Part shown: positions 1-8,621 of the stretch, one piece after another
Layout: every line of letters starts with the position of its first letter
Numbering within the stretch: the stretch's first letter is position 1
Assembly: GCF_900230185.1 (NCBI RefSeq)
Contig: NZ_OCSR01000002.1
Span: forward strand, 1,550,001 to 1,614,000
Reading direction: 5' to 3'
Length of the DNA: 64,000 bases
Source: Burkholderia sp. OK233
Lineage (GTDB): Bacteria > Pseudomonadota > Gammaproteobacteria > Burkholderiales > Burkholderiaceae
Notes under the pieces: generated by a model
Databases searched by the model: none
Seen by the model: only the letters and a program-made list of their open reading frames with translations
Told to the model about the DNA's origin: nothing
Made by a program: the position numbers and the translations under genes

Positions 1-128
1 TCGCCCGCACGGCAGGCTGGAGTGCGCACATCATCGAGCAACGGATCGACAACAAGATCATTCGTCCAAGTGCGAATTACACCGGTCCAGAGAATTTGAA
101 GTTCGTGCCGCTAAATAGGAGAAAATAG
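1..128 (+). CDS. prpC: 2-methylcitrate synthase, C-terminal end (partial)
   Basis: The window opens inside a gene. Reading from base 3 gives about 41 residues ending in a TAG at 126-128. The tail contains GWSAHIIEQR, then NKIIRPSANYTGP, the C-terminal signature of methylcitrate/type-II citrate synthases. The gluconeogenic-type GltA tail differs (ARPRQLYTG). The enzyme condenses propionyl-CoA with oxaloacetate. The prpD and acnA genes downstream on the same strand support the methylcitrate-cycle assignment. The 5' part lies outside the window. Confidence 0.8.
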   Translation, partial: ARTAGWSAHIIEQRIDNKIIRPSANYTGPENLKFVPLNRRK

Positions 129-232
129 CGGTCGCTGTGCGCTTTCGAAGCGCGTGCAGTTCAACCCTCGCGGTTGCCAGGACCGGTAGCCCGCTACTGT
201 TCAACTGAAACTAGATAGAAAGGTTCTCCTCC

Positions 233-730
233 ATGAATAAGCTGTTGATCGCCGCCGTAATCGGCGCTTTGTCCACGACGATGCTGACCGTTGCGACGGA
301 TGCCGGTGCGCAAACCACCACCACGCCGGCTGCTAAGGCTGTGCCGAAGAAGCCGCAACCGAAACGCCTGATCAAGCGCAAAGCCAATCCGGCCAAGGAA
401 GCGAAGGTTGATCCGGTACCGGACGGCTCGGAAAAGTGGTCGTGCAACGAAGGTCTGGCATTCGACCTGAAGGGCGACATGAAGCGTGACCAGATCGTCA
501 CTGTTCACTGGGCGAACAAAAACTACAATCTGCCGCGCGAATCGACCACCACGGGCGCAGACCGCTTCCACGACGCCGCAACGGGTATGGACCTGGTCGT
601 GATCCCGACGAAGGCGATGTTGTTCTCGGATAAGGACAGCTCGCGTCTGGCCGACGAGTGCAAGACGGCAGCCATGCAGCAAGGCGCACCGGCTCCGACG
701 CAATCGAACGCGATCAACAAGACCAACTAA
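233..730 (+). CDS. secreted protein resembling MliC/PliC C-type lysozyme inhibitors
   Basis: 165 aa with a clear Sec signal peptide (basic start MNKLL, hydrophobic core, cleavage near AGAQ at residue 27). A Thr/Pro/Lys-rich linker runs to about residue 66. The folded part, about 67-150, holds two cysteines (in WSCNEG and ADEC) and a beta-rich pattern with NKNYNLPRES and GADRF. That layout resembles the single-domain MliC fold (membrane-bound lysozyme inhibitor of C-type lysozyme). The start is supported by a purine-rich stretch just upstream of 233. The gene sits between prpC and prpD, 26 bases before the latter, so co-transcription is likely although the predicted role is unrelated. Family call is from pattern memory only; a generic periplasmic hypothetical is the alternative. 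Confidence 0.6.
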   Translation: MNKLLIAAVIGALSTTMLTVATDAGAQTTTTPAAKAVPKKPQPKRLIKRKANPAKEAKVDPVPDGSEKWSCNEGLAFDLKGDMKRDQIVTVHWANKNYNLPRESTTTGADRFHDAATGMDLVVIPTKAMLFSDKDSSRLADECKTAAMQQGAPAPTQSNAINKTN

Positions 731-755
731 TCCGTTACATCAGGAAAGCGCCCAG

Positions 756-2207
756 ATGTCCGCTCCGATTTCCAACGTGCGACCCGACCCGGACTCAGTC
801 CTTGTCGATATCGTCGATTACGTACTGGAATTCCCGATCGACAGCACGCTCGCGCTGGACACCGCGCGTAACTGCCTGATCGACACGCTCGGTTGCGGAC
901 TCGAGGCACTCACCTACCCCGCCTGCACCAAGCTGATGGGACCGATCGTGCCGGGCACGATCGTCCCCAACGGTGCGAAGGTGCCGGGCACGTCGTTCCA
1001 GCTGGACCCGGTTCAGGCCGCCTTCAACATCGGCGCAATGATCCGCTGGCTGGACTTCAACGACACATGGCTGGCCGCCGAATGGGGCCATCCGTCGGAT
1101 AACCTCGGCGGGATTCTGGCGACGGCCGACTGGCTCTCGCGCAGTGCCATCGCAGCGGGCAAACAGCCGCTGACGATGAAAGACGTGTTGATCGGCATGA
1201 TCAAGGCGCACGAAATTCAAGGCTGTATCGCGCTCGAAAACTCGTTCAACAAGGTCGGACTCGATCATGTGTTGCTGGTAAAGCTGGCTTCCACTGCCGT
1301 GGTCGGCCAACTGATCGGTTTGACGCGCGATGAATTGATCAACGCGGTATCGCAGGCGTTTGTCGATGGGCATGCGCTGCGCACCTACCGTCACGCGCCG
1401 AACACGGGTTCGCGCAAATCGTGGGCCGCGGGCGACGCAACGTCGCGCGCCGTGCGTCTCGCGCTGATCGCGAAGACCGGCGAGATGGGCTATCCGTCGG
1501 TGCTGACCGCGAAGACGTGGGGCTTTTACGATGTCCTCTTCAACGGCAACGCGTTCAAGTTCCAGCGTCCGTACGGCTCGTATGTGATGGAAAACGTGCT
1601 GTTCAAAATCTCGTTCCCGGCGGAGTTCCACGCGCAGACCGCGGTGGAAGCGGCGATGACGCTGCACGCGCAGTTGCAAAGCGCAGGCAAGCGCGTGGAA
1701 GACATCAAAAAGATCACAATCCGCACCCACGAAGCCGCGATCCGCATCATCGACAAGAAAGGCCCCCTGAACAATCCGGCCGACCGCGATCATTGCATTC
1801 AGTACATGATCGCCGTGCCGTTGATCCATGGCCGCCTGACGGCCGCGGATTATGAAGATTCGATCGCGCAGGATGCGCGAATCGATGTGCTGCGCGCCAA
1901 GATGGCATGTGTCGAAGACGCGCAGTTCACGAAGGATTACCACGACCCGGAGAAGCGTTCGATCGCCAATGCACTGACGATCGAATTCAACGATGGGTCG
2001 ACGTTCGACGAAGTTGTAGTCGAATACCCGATCGGTCATAAGCGTCGTCGCGAAGACGGGATTCCGTTGCTGGTCGAGAAGTTCAAGACCAATCTCGCGC
2101 GCCGCTTTCCGGTCAAGCAACAACTGGCGATTCTCGACGTGTCGCTCGATCAGGCAAGGCTCGAAGCCATGCCGGTCAATGAATACGTCGATTTGTACGT
2201 CATCTAG
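756..2207 (+). CDS. prpD: 2-methylcitrate dehydratase (MmgE/PrpD family)
   Basis: 483 aa, the same length as E. coli PrpD. It dehydrates 2-methylcitrate to 2-methyl-cis-aconitate in propionate breakdown and in many bacteria also acts on citrate. Family motifs seen include the all-helical N-terminal domain with WLDFNDTW, AEWGHPSDNLGG, the ...YRHAPNTGSRKSWAAGDA segment, and DHCIQYMIAVPLI in the C-terminal half. It lies in line with prpC upstream and acnA 40 bases downstream. AcnA could supply the hydration of the product to 2-methylisocitrate. No PrpF or AcnD is present in the window. Confidence 0.9.
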   Translation: MSAPISNVRPDPDSVLVDIVDYVLEFPIDSTLALDTARNCLIDTLGCGLEALTYPACTKLMGPIVPGTIVPNGAKVPGTSFQLDPVQAAFNIGAMIRWLDFNDTWLAAEWGHPSDNLGGILATADWLSRSAIAAGKQPLTMKDVLIGMIKAHEIQGCIALENSFNKVGLDHVLLVKLASTAVVGQLIGLTRDELINAVSQAFVDGHALRTYRHAPNTGSRKSWAAGDATSRAVRLALIAKTGEMGYPSVLTAKTWGFYDVLFNGNAFKFQRPYGSYVMENVLFKISFPAEFHAQTAVEAAMTLHAQLQSAGKRVEDIKKITIRTHEAAIRIIDKKGPLNNPADRDHCIQYMIAVPLIHGRLTAADYEDSIAQDARIDVLRAKMACVEDAQFTKDYHDPEKRSIANALTIEFNDGSTFDEVVVEYPIGHKRRREDGIPLLVEKFKTNLARRFPVKQQLAILDVSLDQARLEAMPVNEYVDLYVI

Positions 2208-2247
2208 TTAAGTACAGTAGTTCCGCGATCAAACCAAGGAAAACACC

Positions 2248-4965
2248 ATGGCCCACAACCTCCACAAAACGCTCAAGGAATTCGACAGCGGTTCCGGCAA
2301 AGGCAAGTTCTACTCCCTGCCGCAACTCGGCAAGGCACTGAACATCAAGATCGACCGCCTGCCGGTTTCGATCCGTATCGTGCTGGAATCGGTGCTGCGT
2401 AACTACGACGGCAAGAAGATCGCCGAAGAACACATCGAGCAACTCGCGAACTGGAAGCCGACCGCTGCGCGCGTCGACGAAATCCCGTTCGTGGTGTCGC
2501 GCGTCGTGCTGCAGGACTTTACCGGCGTTCCGCTGCTCGCCGACATCGCTGCAATGCGCGGTGTCGCGAAACACATGGGCAAGGATCCGAAGTCGATCGA
2601 ACCGCTGGTCCCGGTTGATCTGGTGGTCGACCACTCGGTGCAGATCGATCACTTCCGCGAAAAGAACGCGCTCGATCTGAACATGAAACTGGAATTCCAG
2701 CGCAACAACGAGCGCTACCAGTTCATGAAGTGGGGCATGCAGGCATTCGACACGTTCAAGGTCGTGCCGCCGGGCGTCGGTATCGTTCACCAGGTGAACC
2801 TGGAATACCTCGCACGCGGCGTGCACAAGAAGGCCGAAGGCGCGGACACCGTGTACTACCCGGATTCGCTGGTCGGCACGGACAGCCACACGACGATGAT
2901 CAACGGTATCGGTGTGGTGGGCTGGGGCGTGGGCGGTATCGAAGCTGAAGCCGGCATGCTCGGCCAGCCGGTGTACTTCCTGACGCCGGACGTGGTGGGC
3001 GTTGAACTGAAGGGCAAGCTGCGCGAAGGCCTGACGGCGACCGACCTGGTCCTGACCGTGACCGAACTGCTGCGCAAGGAAAAGGTTGTCGGCAAGTTCG
3101 TCGAGTTCTTCGGCGAAGGCACGAAGTCGCTGTCGCTGCCGGATCGCGCGACGATCGGCAACATGGCGCCGGAATACGGCGCAACCATGGGCTTCTTCCC
3201 GGTCGACGAAAAAACCATCGACTACTTCAAGGGCACGGGCCGCACCGACGCAGAAATCTCCGCCTTCGAAAACTACTTCAAGGCGCAAGGTCTATTTGGT
3301 ATTCCGAAGGCTGGCCAGATCGACTACACCAAGGTCGTCACGCTGGATCTCGGCACGGTGACGCCGTCGCTGGCAGGTCCGAAGCGCCCGCAAGACCGTA
3401 TCGAAATCGGTCATGTGAAGTCGACGTTTAGCGACCTGTTCTCGAAGCCGGTTGCAGAAAACGGCTTTGCGAAGAAGGCCGACGATCTCGACGCGCAATA
3501 CACGACGAGCAACGGCGTCGACGTGAAGAATGGCGACATCCTGATCGCCGCGATCACGTCGTGCACGAACACGTCGAACCCGAGCGTGCTGCTGGCTGCT
3601 GGCTTGCTGGCCAAGAAGGCAGTGGAAGCCGGCCTGACGGTTGCTCCGCACATCAAGACGTCGCTGGCGCCGGGATCGCGCATCGTCACGGAATACCTGA
3701 CGAAGACCGACTTGATGAAGTACCTCGACAAGCTCGGTTTCACGCTGGCCGCTTACGGTTGCACGACCTGTATCGGTAACGCAGGCGATCTGACGCCGGA
3801 ACTGAACGAAGCGATCACGAAGAACGACATCGTCGCGGCAGCGGTGCTGTCGGGCAACCGTAACTTCGAAGCGCGTATTCACCCGAACATCCGCGCGAAC
3901 TTCCTGGCCTCGCCGCCGCTGGTCGTCGCTTACGCGATTGCCGGCAACATCACGCGCGACCTGATGACCGAACCGGTCGGCAAGGGCAAGGGCGGCAAGG
4001 ACATCTACCTGGGCGACATCTGGCCGACCAGCGAAGAAGTCGACGCGCTGCTCAAGTTCGCGCTCGACGCAGACGCGTTCCGCAAGAACTACGCGTCGCT
4101 GACCAAGAAGGGCGACCTGTGGAGCAAGATCGAAGGCGAAGAAGGTCAAGTCTACGACTGGCCGAAGTCGACCTACATCGCTGAGCCGCCGTTCTTCGGC
4201 AAGGACTTCTCGATGACGCCGGCCGACAGCATCGCACCGGTCAAGGGCGCGCGCGCACTGGGCATCTTCGGTGACTCGGTTACGACCGATCACATCAGCC
4301 CGGCTGGTTCGATCAAGGAAGACTCGCCGGCAGGCAAGTGGCTGAAGGCAAACGGCGTGCAGAAGGCCGACTTCAACAGCTACGGCTCGCGCCGCGGCAA
4401 CCACGACGTGATGATGCGTGGCACTTTCGCGAACGTCCGGATCAAGAACCTGATGATCCCGGCGAAAGCAGACGGCTCGCGCGTGGAAGGCGGCCTGACG
4501 ATTCATCAGCCGAGCGGCGAACAGGAGTCGATCTATGACGCAGCGATGAAGTACATCGACGCCGGTACGCCGACTGTTGTGTTCGCGGGCGAAGAGTACG
4601 GTACGGGCTCGTCGCGTGACTGGGCTGCGAAGGGTACGCAACTGCTGGGCGTGAAGGCTGTGGTCGCACGCAGCTTCGAGCGGATTCACCGTTCGAACCT
4701 GGTCGGCATGGGCGTGCTGCCGCTGCAGTTCAAGGGCTCGGATAGCGTGCAATCGCTCGGCATCACCGGCGAGGAAACGTACGACGTGGAAGGCCTGGGT
4801 TCAGACTTCAAGCCGCAGCAGGAAGTGACGCTGGTGATTCGCGGCAAGGACGGCAAGGAGAAGCGTGTGCAGGTTCTGCTGCGTATCGACACGCCGATCG
4901 AAGTCGACTACTACAAGCACGGCGGGATTCTGCCGTTCGTGCTGCGTTCGCTGCTGGCTGCTTAA
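2248..4965 (+). CDS. acnA: aconitate hydratase AcnA
   Basis: 905 aa, typical of the AcnA/IRP1 group, and colinear with it from the start (KTLKEFDSGSGK..FYSLP). The three [4Fe-4S] ligands are visible as Cys439 (SCTNTSNPS), Cys505 and Cys508 (GCTTCIGN). Substrate motifs include DSHTTMINGIGVVGWGVGG and, in the C-terminal swivel domain, GDSVTTDHISPAG and EEYGTGSSRDWAAKG. It isomerises citrate to isocitrate and may hydrate 2-methyl-cis-aconitate in the methylcitrate cycle, as its place after prpD suggests. It is AcnA rather than AcnD by N-terminal sequence and length. Confidence 0.97.
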   Translation: MAHNLHKTLKEFDSGSGKGKFYSLPQLGKALNIKIDRLPVSIRIVLESVLRNYDGKKIAEEHIEQLANWKPTAARVDEIPFVVSRVVLQDFTGVPLLADIAAMRGVAKHMGKDPKSIEPLVPVDLVVDHSVQIDHFREKNALDLNMKLEFQRNNERYQFMKWGMQAFDTFKVVPPGVGIVHQVNLEYLARGVHKKAEGADTVYYPDSLVGTDSHTTMINGIGVVGWGVGGIEAEAGMLGQPVYFLTPDVVGVELKGKLREGLTATDLVLTVTELLRKEKVVGKFVEFFGEGTKSLSLPDRATIGNMAPEYGATMGFFPVDEKTIDYFKGTGRTDAEISAFENYFKAQGLFGIPKAGQIDYTKVVTLDLGTVTPSLAGPKRPQDRIEIGHVKSTFSDLFSKPVAENGFAKKADDLDAQYTTSNGVDVKNGDILIAAITSCTNTSNPSVLLAAGLLAKKAVEAGLTVAPHIKTSLAPGSRIVTEYLTKTDLMKYLDKLGFTLAAYGCTTCIGNAGDLTPELNEAITKNDIVAAAVLSGNRNFEARIHPNIRANFLASPPLVVAYAIAGNITRDLMTEPVGKGKGGKDIYLGDIWPTSEEVDALLKFALDADAFRKNYASLTKKGDLWSKIEGEEGQVYDWPKSTYIAEPPFFGKDFSMTPADSIAPVKGARALGIFGDSVTTDHISPAGSIKEDSPAGKWLKANGVQKADFNSYGSRRGNHDVMMRGTFANVRIKNLMIPAKADGSRVEGGLTIHQPSGEQESIYDAAMKYIDAGTPTVVFAGEEYGTGSSRDWAAKGTQLLGVKAVVARSFERIHRSNLVGMGVLPLQFKGSDSVQSLGITGEETYDVEGLGSDFKPQQEVTLVIRGKDGKEKRVQVLLRIDTPIEVDYYKHGGILPFVLRSLLAA

Positions 4966-5012
4966 GGTATTTGCTTACGCGTGCTGTATCTGCGTAAGCG
5001 CTGTTTTGCAGG

Positions 5013-5073
5013 GGCTGCGTCCTGTGGAGGACGCAGCCGACTTTAGAAGCCCGGCTTTGGCCGGGCTTTTTTT
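5013..5073 (+). terminator. double hairpin, rho-independent terminator after acnA
   Basis: Two consecutive hairpins. 5013-5023 pairs with 5028-5038 (11 bp, loop GTGG). Then AAGCCCGGC at 5047-5055 pairs with GCCGGGCTT at 5060-5068, followed by a T run to 5073. The second is a classical intrinsic terminator for the prp-acnA unit. Confidence 0.9.
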
Positions 5074-5095
5074 ATGGCCCAGCGCGCTTCTGTTG

Positions 5096-6031
5096 TTACT
5101 TGAATGCGTCCGGGTTGTCGGTGATCCTGCGTTGAGTCATGCGGGCATTCCAGCTGGTGTCGGACGACGCGCTTGCACGCATGGTCGGGGCCGGACGATG
5201 TTGCTGGGCAGCCCAGTTCATCCACGACGCGTCCTCCGTCGAAGCATCGTCACGTGGTGCGCTGGCGCTTGTGGTCCATTCGGGCTGCCTTGACGCCGCA
5301 GGCTTGCTAACCGGATGAGTGGCGCGATTTAGCGCCACACGTTCGTCCACATGCGTTTTGGACAGGCGCGTTGCATCGACCGGCTTGACGGTTTTCTTCG
5401 CCTGCGTCGCGGTAACACCGGTGCGAGCTACAGTCTGATCCGTTCGCTTAGACGCGACAGTAGACGATGGCGCCGACGCAGCCTGAGTTGACACTGGAGG
5501 AAGCGTCGGTACAGCCTGCTCGTCACGGTGCCGCTCCGGCAAGTCAGCACTTACCGTAGCCACTGGCGCCGGATGAAGCGTCGGCCCGGCCTGCCAGGCC
5601 GCAACGGCCGGCGCAACCGCCACCGCCTTCGTATTCGTCGCGTCCTTCATCGAGCAGGTGACGAGCAGCCAGGTCAGCGCAATCGTGCAACCGGCAAAGA
5701 TACCTGCCGCCAGCAAGTGGTCCGAGCGCGACGAACACAGAGGAAACTTGCCCATCTCCAGATAGCGCTTCGCTTCCGCCATCTCGGCATCAAAACGACG
5801 GGAATCCGTGCGTTGCGGTGGCGCCTTGTAGAACAGAACATGCTTTACGCCGGGCGGGAACGGACTCGGATGAGCCTGCTGGGGCTGGCGCTGCACGGCA
5901 TCATGGATCGCCTGTTGCGCCGCGGTCTGTGCCGTACGTCGCCGCGACCCAAAAGGGGGCGGCAAGCCATCAAACGGTCGCGGCTTGGGGATCGCCAGAT
6001 TGCCTTCGATCAAGGCCAGCGGTCGGTTCAT
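5096..6031 (-). CDS. single-pass membrane protein of unknown function
   Basis: 311 aa. A Pro-rich N-terminal region (1-105) precedes one hydrophobic segment at about residues 106-127 (LLAAGIFAGCTIALTWLLV). A long Ala/Thr/Pro-rich C-terminal tail follows, low in complexity and without recognisable motifs, probably periplasmic. The start overlaps the stop of the upstream kinase-like gene by four bases (ATGA), so the two are translationally coupled and it is the third gene of a response-regulator operon. I recognise no family. It may be an accessory or adaptor of that signalling system (inference from position only). Confidence 0.7.
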   Translation of the reverse strand: MNRPLALIEGNLAIPKPRPFDGLPPPFGSRRRTAQTAAQQAIHDAVQRQPQQAHPSPFPPGVKHVLFYKAPPQRTDSRRFDAEMAEAKRYLEMGKFPLCSSRSDHLLAAGIFAGCTIALTWLLVTCSMKDATNTKAVAVAPAVAAWQAGPTLHPAPVATVSADLPERHRDEQAVPTLPPVSTQAASAPSSTVASKRTDQTVARTGVTATQAKKTVKPVDATRLSKTHVDERVALNRATHPVSKPAASRQPEWTTSASAPRDDASTEDASWMNWAAQQHRPAPTMRASASSDTSWNARMTQRRITDNPDAFK

Positions 6032-7740
6032 CGTAGGGTGCTCCGGTGAGGCTCGATCGCTGTGTCGAGTTGCGTGACGAGAGTCCTGGCGCGCCTCGTG
6101 AGCGCGTGGACGACAGCAGCATCGTGTTCCAGCGGTGCAGCACTGGCGCGCCGCAACGCTTCCATCAGACTGCGCGCGCCGACCAGCCCTACTGCTCCGC
6201 TTAATCTATGCAGCAATGTGCGCTGCCCGGCTATGTCGCCCTGGCGGTTCAAACTGCTCAGATGTTCGAGGTCGTCGTCCATCGAATGGCGCCAGGCACT
6301 CAGAAACGTGTGGAGATTGATGCCCTCTTCCGACAACGCATCGAGATAACGAAGTTCGAAAGGTTCAGATTCGGTAGCAGCGGAAGCTTCCTGCGACTGT
6401 GCGGCAATGCCTATCAGGGACGCCTGCGCGCTGCGCGCCGTTTCCGCGGACACCTCCCATTGCTCAACGGTAAACGGCGCACTGAAGCGCGCGCGAACGC
6501 CAGAGTCCGGCCCGGTTCCGATAAAGAGCTCGCCTTGCATACGCCGTGCGAGTATCTGGCAAAGCGGCAAGCAAGCGTCAGCGTCGCCAAGCCGCTCGCC
6601 TGCGTACGATTCATCAGCACTCGGCCCGAAAAGTTGCAGCTGAGCGGCGTGCGCGGTTTTTTCGCCCGCGTTCGTCACGCTGATAAAAATTCGCTGTGAG
6701 CCAGCGTTCAACGGCTCCGCCCGCACGACGAAAGAGATCTCGCCATGCGTGCTGAGCTGAATCGAGCGATTGAGCAGATGGAAGAAGAACTGACCAAGCC
6801 GCGTGCTATCCGCGAGAAGCCGCTCGGCCACCGTTTCGTCGATGCTCGAGTTCAAGCGCAAGCCGCGCTGAGCCGCGGACGGAGACAACAACGCGATAAC
6901 GCCGTCGACAAGCTCACGTAGATTCGTCGAGCTTTCGTCGAGAACAAATGTGCGCGATTCCAGTGGCGAAGCATCCAGCAGATCGTGAAGCGTTTGGGCC
7001 CATGTACGCACGGCCGAATGGATCACAGCCATTTGCGCGCGTCGAGCGGGCGGCATCGCTGCCGCTTCGAGTGATTCAAGCAGACCTGCCACTGCAGTCA
7101 ACGGAGTTTCCGCATAGAGGCGCATCGCGCCGAGCAGCCAGAGCCGCTCCTGCTTTGCGGCGGTGCTCGCCTGAGCGGACGCTGCGACGCGCGCAGCCCG
7201 CTCGCGCTCCTCAGCCGCATCACACCGGCGTGTCCATTTGTCTTCAGTGTCGTACAGTTTCTCCGCAGCGCGCCTCAACGCAGCACGAGACAAGCACGCG
7301 CCGGCCAGCGCAACGACTGCCGGCGCCGCGAGCGCCAACAACCATGTTTGCCGCTCGATTGCGGCATCATGCGCTCCCGTCGCCGATTGCCCCGCGGAAT
7401 TGCTGCGATCAGTCGACTCAAGTTTAAAAGACCCACTGACGGCGGTCCCTTCGCGCGAATCAGGCTCACGGGCTGGCTGCTCGAGTCGCCAAACTGCGTC
7501 GTGCGCAGCCGCAACTGCGGCCGGACGCGAACTATCGACTTGCAGCGCACCGTCGACTAACGGCGCCGCGTTGGCACGTACCGAGAGCACGCACAGCAGC
7601 GCAAAAGCAAAGAGACAACCCAATACCGTAGCGAAACGGATCGAGGTGAGTCCCGCCGCACTGTGAGGGAAAGTGTGAAAGAGGCGCGGCGCACGACGAC
7701 GCGCGCTCACTGAAGAACCAGGCAGGCTCATTTTATTCAT
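6028..7740 (-). CDS. histidine-kinase-like membrane protein with degenerate kinase core and C-terminal Hpt domain
   Basis: 570 aa from the ATG at 7740 (a TTG at 7749 is the alternative). Two hydrophobic segments at about 33-57 and 133-150 bracket a short periplasmic loop. A coiled segment then leads to a DHp-like region at about 204-214. Where an H-box would read SHELRTPL this protein reads LYAETPL, so the phospho-acceptor His is absent. The catalytic domain keeps an N-box remnant (HLLNRSIQLSTHG) but has VTNAGEK in place of the DxGxG box and no GLGL loop. The last about 100 residues form an Hpt domain with an intact HRLSGAVGLVGA motif (His near 514). It follows the response regulator by 12 bases. 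Likely role: phosphotransfer or scaffolding rather than autokinase. Confidence 0.8.
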   Translation of the reverse strand: MNKMSLPGSSVSARRRAPRLFHTFPHSAAGLTSIRFATVLGCLFAFALLCVLSVRANAAPLVDGALQVDSSRPAAVAAAHDAVWRLEQPAREPDSREGTAVSGSFKLESTDRSNSAGQSATGAHDAAIERQTWLLALAAPAVVALAGACLSRAALRRAAEKLYDTEDKWTRRCDAAEERERAARVAASAQASTAAKQERLWLLGAMRLYAETPLTAVAGLLESLEAAAMPPARRAQMAVIHSAVRTWAQTLHDLLDASPLESRTFVLDESSTNLRELVDGVIALLSPSAAQRGLRLNSSIDETVAERLLADSTRLGQFFFHLLNRSIQLSTHGEISFVVRAEPLNAGSQRIFISVTNAGEKTAHAAQLQLFGPSADESYAGERLGDADACLPLCQILARRMQGELFIGTGPDSGVRARFSAPFTVEQWEVSAETARSAQASLIGIAAQSQEASAATESEPFELRYLDALSEEGINLHTFLSAWRHSMDDDLEHLSSLNRQGDIAGQRTLLHRLSGAVGLVGARSLMEALRRASAAPLEHDAAVVHALTRRARTLVTQLDTAIEPHRSTLR

Positions 7741-7752
7741 AGCCCGCAATAC

Positions 7753-8388
7753 TCAGTCGATCAGCCTGTGCAGCGAAGCAAACTCGATCAGCGCTGCCAA
7801 CGATGACAATCCAAGCTTTTCCTGGATGCGGCTCTTGTATGTGCTCACCGTCTTGTCGCTCATAAACAGTGCATCGCCGATCGCCTTGTTTGACATACCT
7901 TTCGAGAGCATCTGCAGAATCACGAGTTCCTTATCCGATAACAACGCCAGCCGGTCTTCTTCACCCGCCACATTCGCGGAAGGGGACATGCCGACGCCGT
8001 TGGCCGTGACCGGAAACACCGTATAGCCCGCCAGGACAGCCTCGACGCCACGCAGGATTTCCTTCATCTCCTGCGACTTGCCGACGAACCCGTGTACACC
8101 GGATCGCATCGCCCGAGGCGCAAATGTTGCCGGGTCCTGCCCCGACAGCACCAGAACGCGAATCGACGGATGGGCGAGTTTGAGACGCGGAATGACATCG
8201 AGCCCGCTGATGCGCGGAATATCGAGATCGAGTATCGCCAGCTTCGGCGTGTGCTGCCGAGCCATTTCGACAGCGGTTTGCCCGTTGTCGGCCTCGATCA
8301 CCTCTTCAACGCCAAGCAGTTGCATGAGCTGCATCTTGATGACCAGCCGAAATGCGGGGTGGTCGTCGATAACCAGAATAGTAGACAT
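7753..8388 (-). CDS. NarL/FixJ-family response regulator
   Basis: 211 aa. The receiver domain (1-120) has the acidic pair in VIDDHPAF, phospho-acceptor Asp in LAILDLDIPRISG, and the conserved Lys in VGKSQEMKE. A LuxR-type helix-turn-helix at about 145-205 carries SDKELVILQMLSKGMSNKAIG and SDKTVSTYKSRI. It is the first gene of a minus-strand operon with the kinase-like Hpt protein and the single-pass membrane protein. The phosphate source is probably the Hpt His of the next gene, fed by another kinase. Target genes are unknown. Confidence 0.92.
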   Translation of the reverse strand: MSTILVIDDHPAFRLVIKMQLMQLLGVEEVIEADNGQTAVEMARQHTPKLAILDLDIPRISGLDVIPRLKLAHPSIRVLVLSGQDPATFAPRAMRSGVHGFVGKSQEMKEILRGVEAVLAGYTVFPVTANGVGMSPSANVAGEEDRLALLSDKELVILQMLSKGMSNKAIGDALFMSDKTVSTYKSRIQEKLGLSSLAALIEFASLHRLID

Positions 8389-8621
8389 ATATTGTATTCC
8401 TCATGAAAGTATCCCTTGCCTCGCTCACGCTGAATGCGATTGCGTATCCAACCCGATGTGCGCGCAAATGCGTTCCCACCTCGCGGCAGGAAACTGCAGG
8501 GAATTATTATTAATTGGCTCGTCGCTGAGCCGGGATCTAACGCGGGCTAGTCGAGATATCGACCGGCTGCTCGACGTCGGCATCCATTGATACCGGCGGT
8601 CATCCTTGACACGTAGGCTCG

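Noticed and set aside
1..128. Reading the first fragment as GltA (citrate synthase)
   Set aside because: The tail NKIIRPSANYTGP is of the methylcitrate synthase type; the GltA tail has ARPRQLYTG.
795..2123. A 442-codon minus-strand frame over prpD, and similar ones over acnA, the chemoreceptor and prfC genes
   Set aside because: All show shadow composition and are fully covered by well-supported genes on the other strand.
2248..4965. AcnD (2-methylisocitrate dehydratase type) instead of AcnA
   Set aside because: N-terminus and length of 905 residues fit AcnA, and no prpF gene follows.
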